From NCBI GenBank assembly GCA_029240795.1, contig JARDZP010000020.1:1-41844 (forward strand): a DNA stretch of 41,844 bases, in the 5' to 3' direction. A program made the position numbers and the translations under genes. Below the pieces are notes generated by a model. It worked only from the letters and a program-made list of their open reading frames with translations, made no database searches and was not told the origin of the DNA. This DNA is from Haloplasmataceae bacterium (GTDB taxonomy: Bacteria; Bacillota_I; Bacilli_A; Haloplasmatales; Haloplasmataceae). The number at the start of each line of letters is the position of its first letter. The first letter of the stretch is position 1. This document shows, piece after piece, positions 40,162 to 41,844 of the stretch.

Positions 40162-41844
40162 ATGAATTTAATAACAATTAGTAATTTAACTAAATATTTC
40201 GATACAACATTGATTCTTGACCAAATTAATTTTACGCTTAATTCGAATGAAAAAATCGCAATTGTCGGACGTAATGGTGCTGGAAAATCAACATTAGCGA
40301 AAATAATTTGTGGTTTAGAAGATTATGATAAAGGCGATAAATTTATCGCCAACAACGTCAAGATTGGTTATTTTTCACAACATAGTTTAATTGATTCACA
40401 GTACACGGTCTATGAAGAATTAAAAACTGTGTTTAAAAAACAAATTGAACTGAAACAATCCATTGACCACTACGCTGATTTACTTAGTCAAAATTATGAT
40501 GATGAACTTTTACATAAATATACCATCCTTCTTCAAAATTTTGAAGAAATTGAAGGATATACTTATGAATATAAAATTGAAAGTTTACTTAACCGATTTG
40601 GTTTTAAAGATTACTACAATCATTTAATTGGTAATCTTAGTGGTGGTCAAAGAACAAGACTTGCACTTGTAAAATTATTACTTGAGGAACCAGATGTATT
40701 AATTCTTGATGAACCGACTAACCACTTAGATATTGAAACAGTAGAATTTTTAGAAGGATTTCTAAAAATGTATAAAAAGTCCATTATTATTATTTCTCAT
40801 GATCGTTATTTTCTTAATCAAGTGGTTAATTTAGTATATGAAATTGAGTTCAATAAAGGTGTATTATATAAAGGTAATTATGATCATTTCCTTATTTTAA
40901 AAGAAGATCGCTTTGATCAAATGGCTAAACAATTTGAGCTCCAACAGAAAGTCATTGAGAAAGAACAAGACTTTATCAATAAAAATATCGTAAGAGCGTC
41001 TTCGACAAAGCAAGCTCAAAGTAGACGTAAAAAACTTGAAAAAATGATTATATTAGAAAACCCAAATATGGATGATAAAAATATCAAAGTTAACTTTGAT
41101 TTTGCGAGAAATACTGGGAATATCGTTCTCCAAGTAATTGACCTATCCATTGGCTACAACAAACCAATAGTAAAACATATCGATATGCTCATTTTAAAAA
41201 ATGAAAAAGTAGCCGTTTTAGGACCAAATGGGATTGGCAAATCGACTTTATTAAAAACGATTAATCAAAATATAACTGCATTAAGTGGTGATATCAGATA
41301 TGGAGCGGGAGTAAACATCGCTTATTTCGATCAAGAGCTTGCTGTGTTAAACACTAATAAAACTGTAATTAATGAAATATGGGATGAGCACCCTACCATG
41401 CTTGAAAAAGATGTTAGAAAGCTTTTGGGATCATTTCTATTTACTAAAGATGATGTATATAAAAACGTCACAGAACTATCAGGTGGAGAAAAAGTAAGAT
41501 TAGCCCTGGCTAAACTTGTACTTAAAAAGGCTAATTTCTTAATATTAGATGAAGTGACCAACCATCTAGATATCTTAAGTCGAGAAGTCTTGGAAGAAGC
41601 ATTAATTGATTATGAAGGGACGATCCTTTTTGTCTCACATGACCGTTTCTTTATTAATAATGTAGCTACAAAAATAATTGAGATTAAGGATGATAAAGCA
41701 ACAGAATATATTGGTGATTATTCATACTATGTTGAAAAACGTGACCTTTTTAATAAACAAGAAACAGAGAATAAAGAAGAAAAAGTAAACAATGATTTCC
41801 TAGAACAAAAAAAGCAAAAGCGGGAAAACAAAAAAGCGCAAAAA
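40162..41844 (+). CDS. ABC-F family ATPase (YdiF-like), cut by the window end
   Basis: 561 codons are visible with no stop, so the 3' end is missing. It is a soluble ABC protein with two nucleotide-binding domains and no membrane helices, as in ABC-F ribosome-associated factors. First domain: GRNGAGKST, LSGGQRTRLALVKLL and LILDEPTNHLD. A linker with charged helices follows. Second domain: GPNGIGKST, LSGGEKVRLALAKLVL and LILDEVTNHLD, where Val replaces the usual Pro. The Lys-rich tail is the start of the C-terminal coiled coil. GGTGAT precedes the ATG. The position beside rex matches ydiF in Bacillus. The exact ABC-F subgroup is uncertain. Confidence 0.9.
   Translation, partial: MNLITISNLTKYFDTTLILDQINFTLNSNEKIAIVGRNGAGKSTLAKIICGLEDYDKGDKFIANNVKIGYFSQHSLIDSQYTVYEELKTVFKKQIELKQSIDHYADLLSQNYDDELLHKYTILLQNFEEIEGYTYEYKIESLLNRFGFKDYYNHLIGNLSGGQRTRLALVKLLLEEPDVLILDEPTNHLDIETVEFLEGFLKMYKKSIIIISHDRYFLNQVVNLVYEIEFNKGVLYKGNYDHFLILKEDRFDQMAKQFELQQKVIEKEQDFINKNIVRASSTKQAQSRRKKLEKMIILENPNMDDKNIKVNFDFARNTGNIVLQVIDLSIGYNKPIVKHIDMLILKNEKVAVLGPNGIGKSTLLKTINQNITALSGDIRYGAGVNIAYFDQELAVLNTNKTVINEIWDEHPTMLEKDVRKLLGSFLFTKDDVYKNVTELSGGEKVRLALAKLVLKKANFLILDEVTNHLDILSREVLEEALIDYEGTILFVSHDRFFINNVATKIIEIKDDKATEYIGDYSYYVEKRDLFNKQETENKEEKVNNDFLEQKKQKRENKKAQK

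Overview
This is a low-GC (about 30% by eye) bacterial chromosome segment using the standard code (TGG for Trp, TGA as a stop). It looks like a Bacillota genome from the Bacilli/Erysipelotrichia/Haloplasma side of the tree, near the Mollicutes but with a cell wall: murE and alr are present. The gene sets gmk-rpoZ-priA-fmt next to rqcH, and an ABC-F gene next to rex near groES-groEL, are arranged as in Bacillus. T-box, TPP riboswitch and CIRCE control fit the same group.

Layout. 1-600: a decayed flavin reductase gene. 601-5357 (minus): gmk, rpoZ, priA, fmt and ppiB. 5556-8958 (plus): rqcH and murE. 9157-13229 (minus): a surface-fibre cluster with two TasA/camelysin-type proteins, a SipW-type signal peptidase carrying a 51-bp tandem repeat, a third TasA remnant, a small secreted relative and a membrane-anchored partner. 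13345-16082: leuS under a leucine T-box. 16104-21233: a DUF1189-like membrane protein, the radical SAM tRNA enzyme MnmL/YtqA, alr, rsmI and a three-repeat membrane protein. 21300-26244: a possible transposase relic, an unknown acidic protein, thiT under a TPP riboswitch, pcrA and an MscS channel. 26251-26952: a duplicated small membrane-protein gene, one copy intact and one broken. 27109-32833 (minus): a CvpA-like protein, two partners, glnS and a YwaF-like protein. 32967-35707: lit, a two-gene overlapping membrane pair, and a large membrane protein whose 5' end looks frameshifted at a CATT repeat. 35929-41844: groES-groEL under CIRCE, rex with a membrane-anchored protein, and an ABC-F ATPase cut by the window end.

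Most of the window is housekeeping (translation, ribosome rescue, cell wall, chaperones, DNA repair). The most unusual part is the fibre cluster. Its promoters, leaders and even the last codons of sipW are duplicated, which suggests that a promoter-sipW-leader-tasA unit was copied and one sipW was then deleted. The two tasA leaders share an RNA hairpin with a compensatory base-pair change. Coordinates of genes follow the start codon best supported by a ribosome binding site. All family assignments come from reading the sequence, without database searches.
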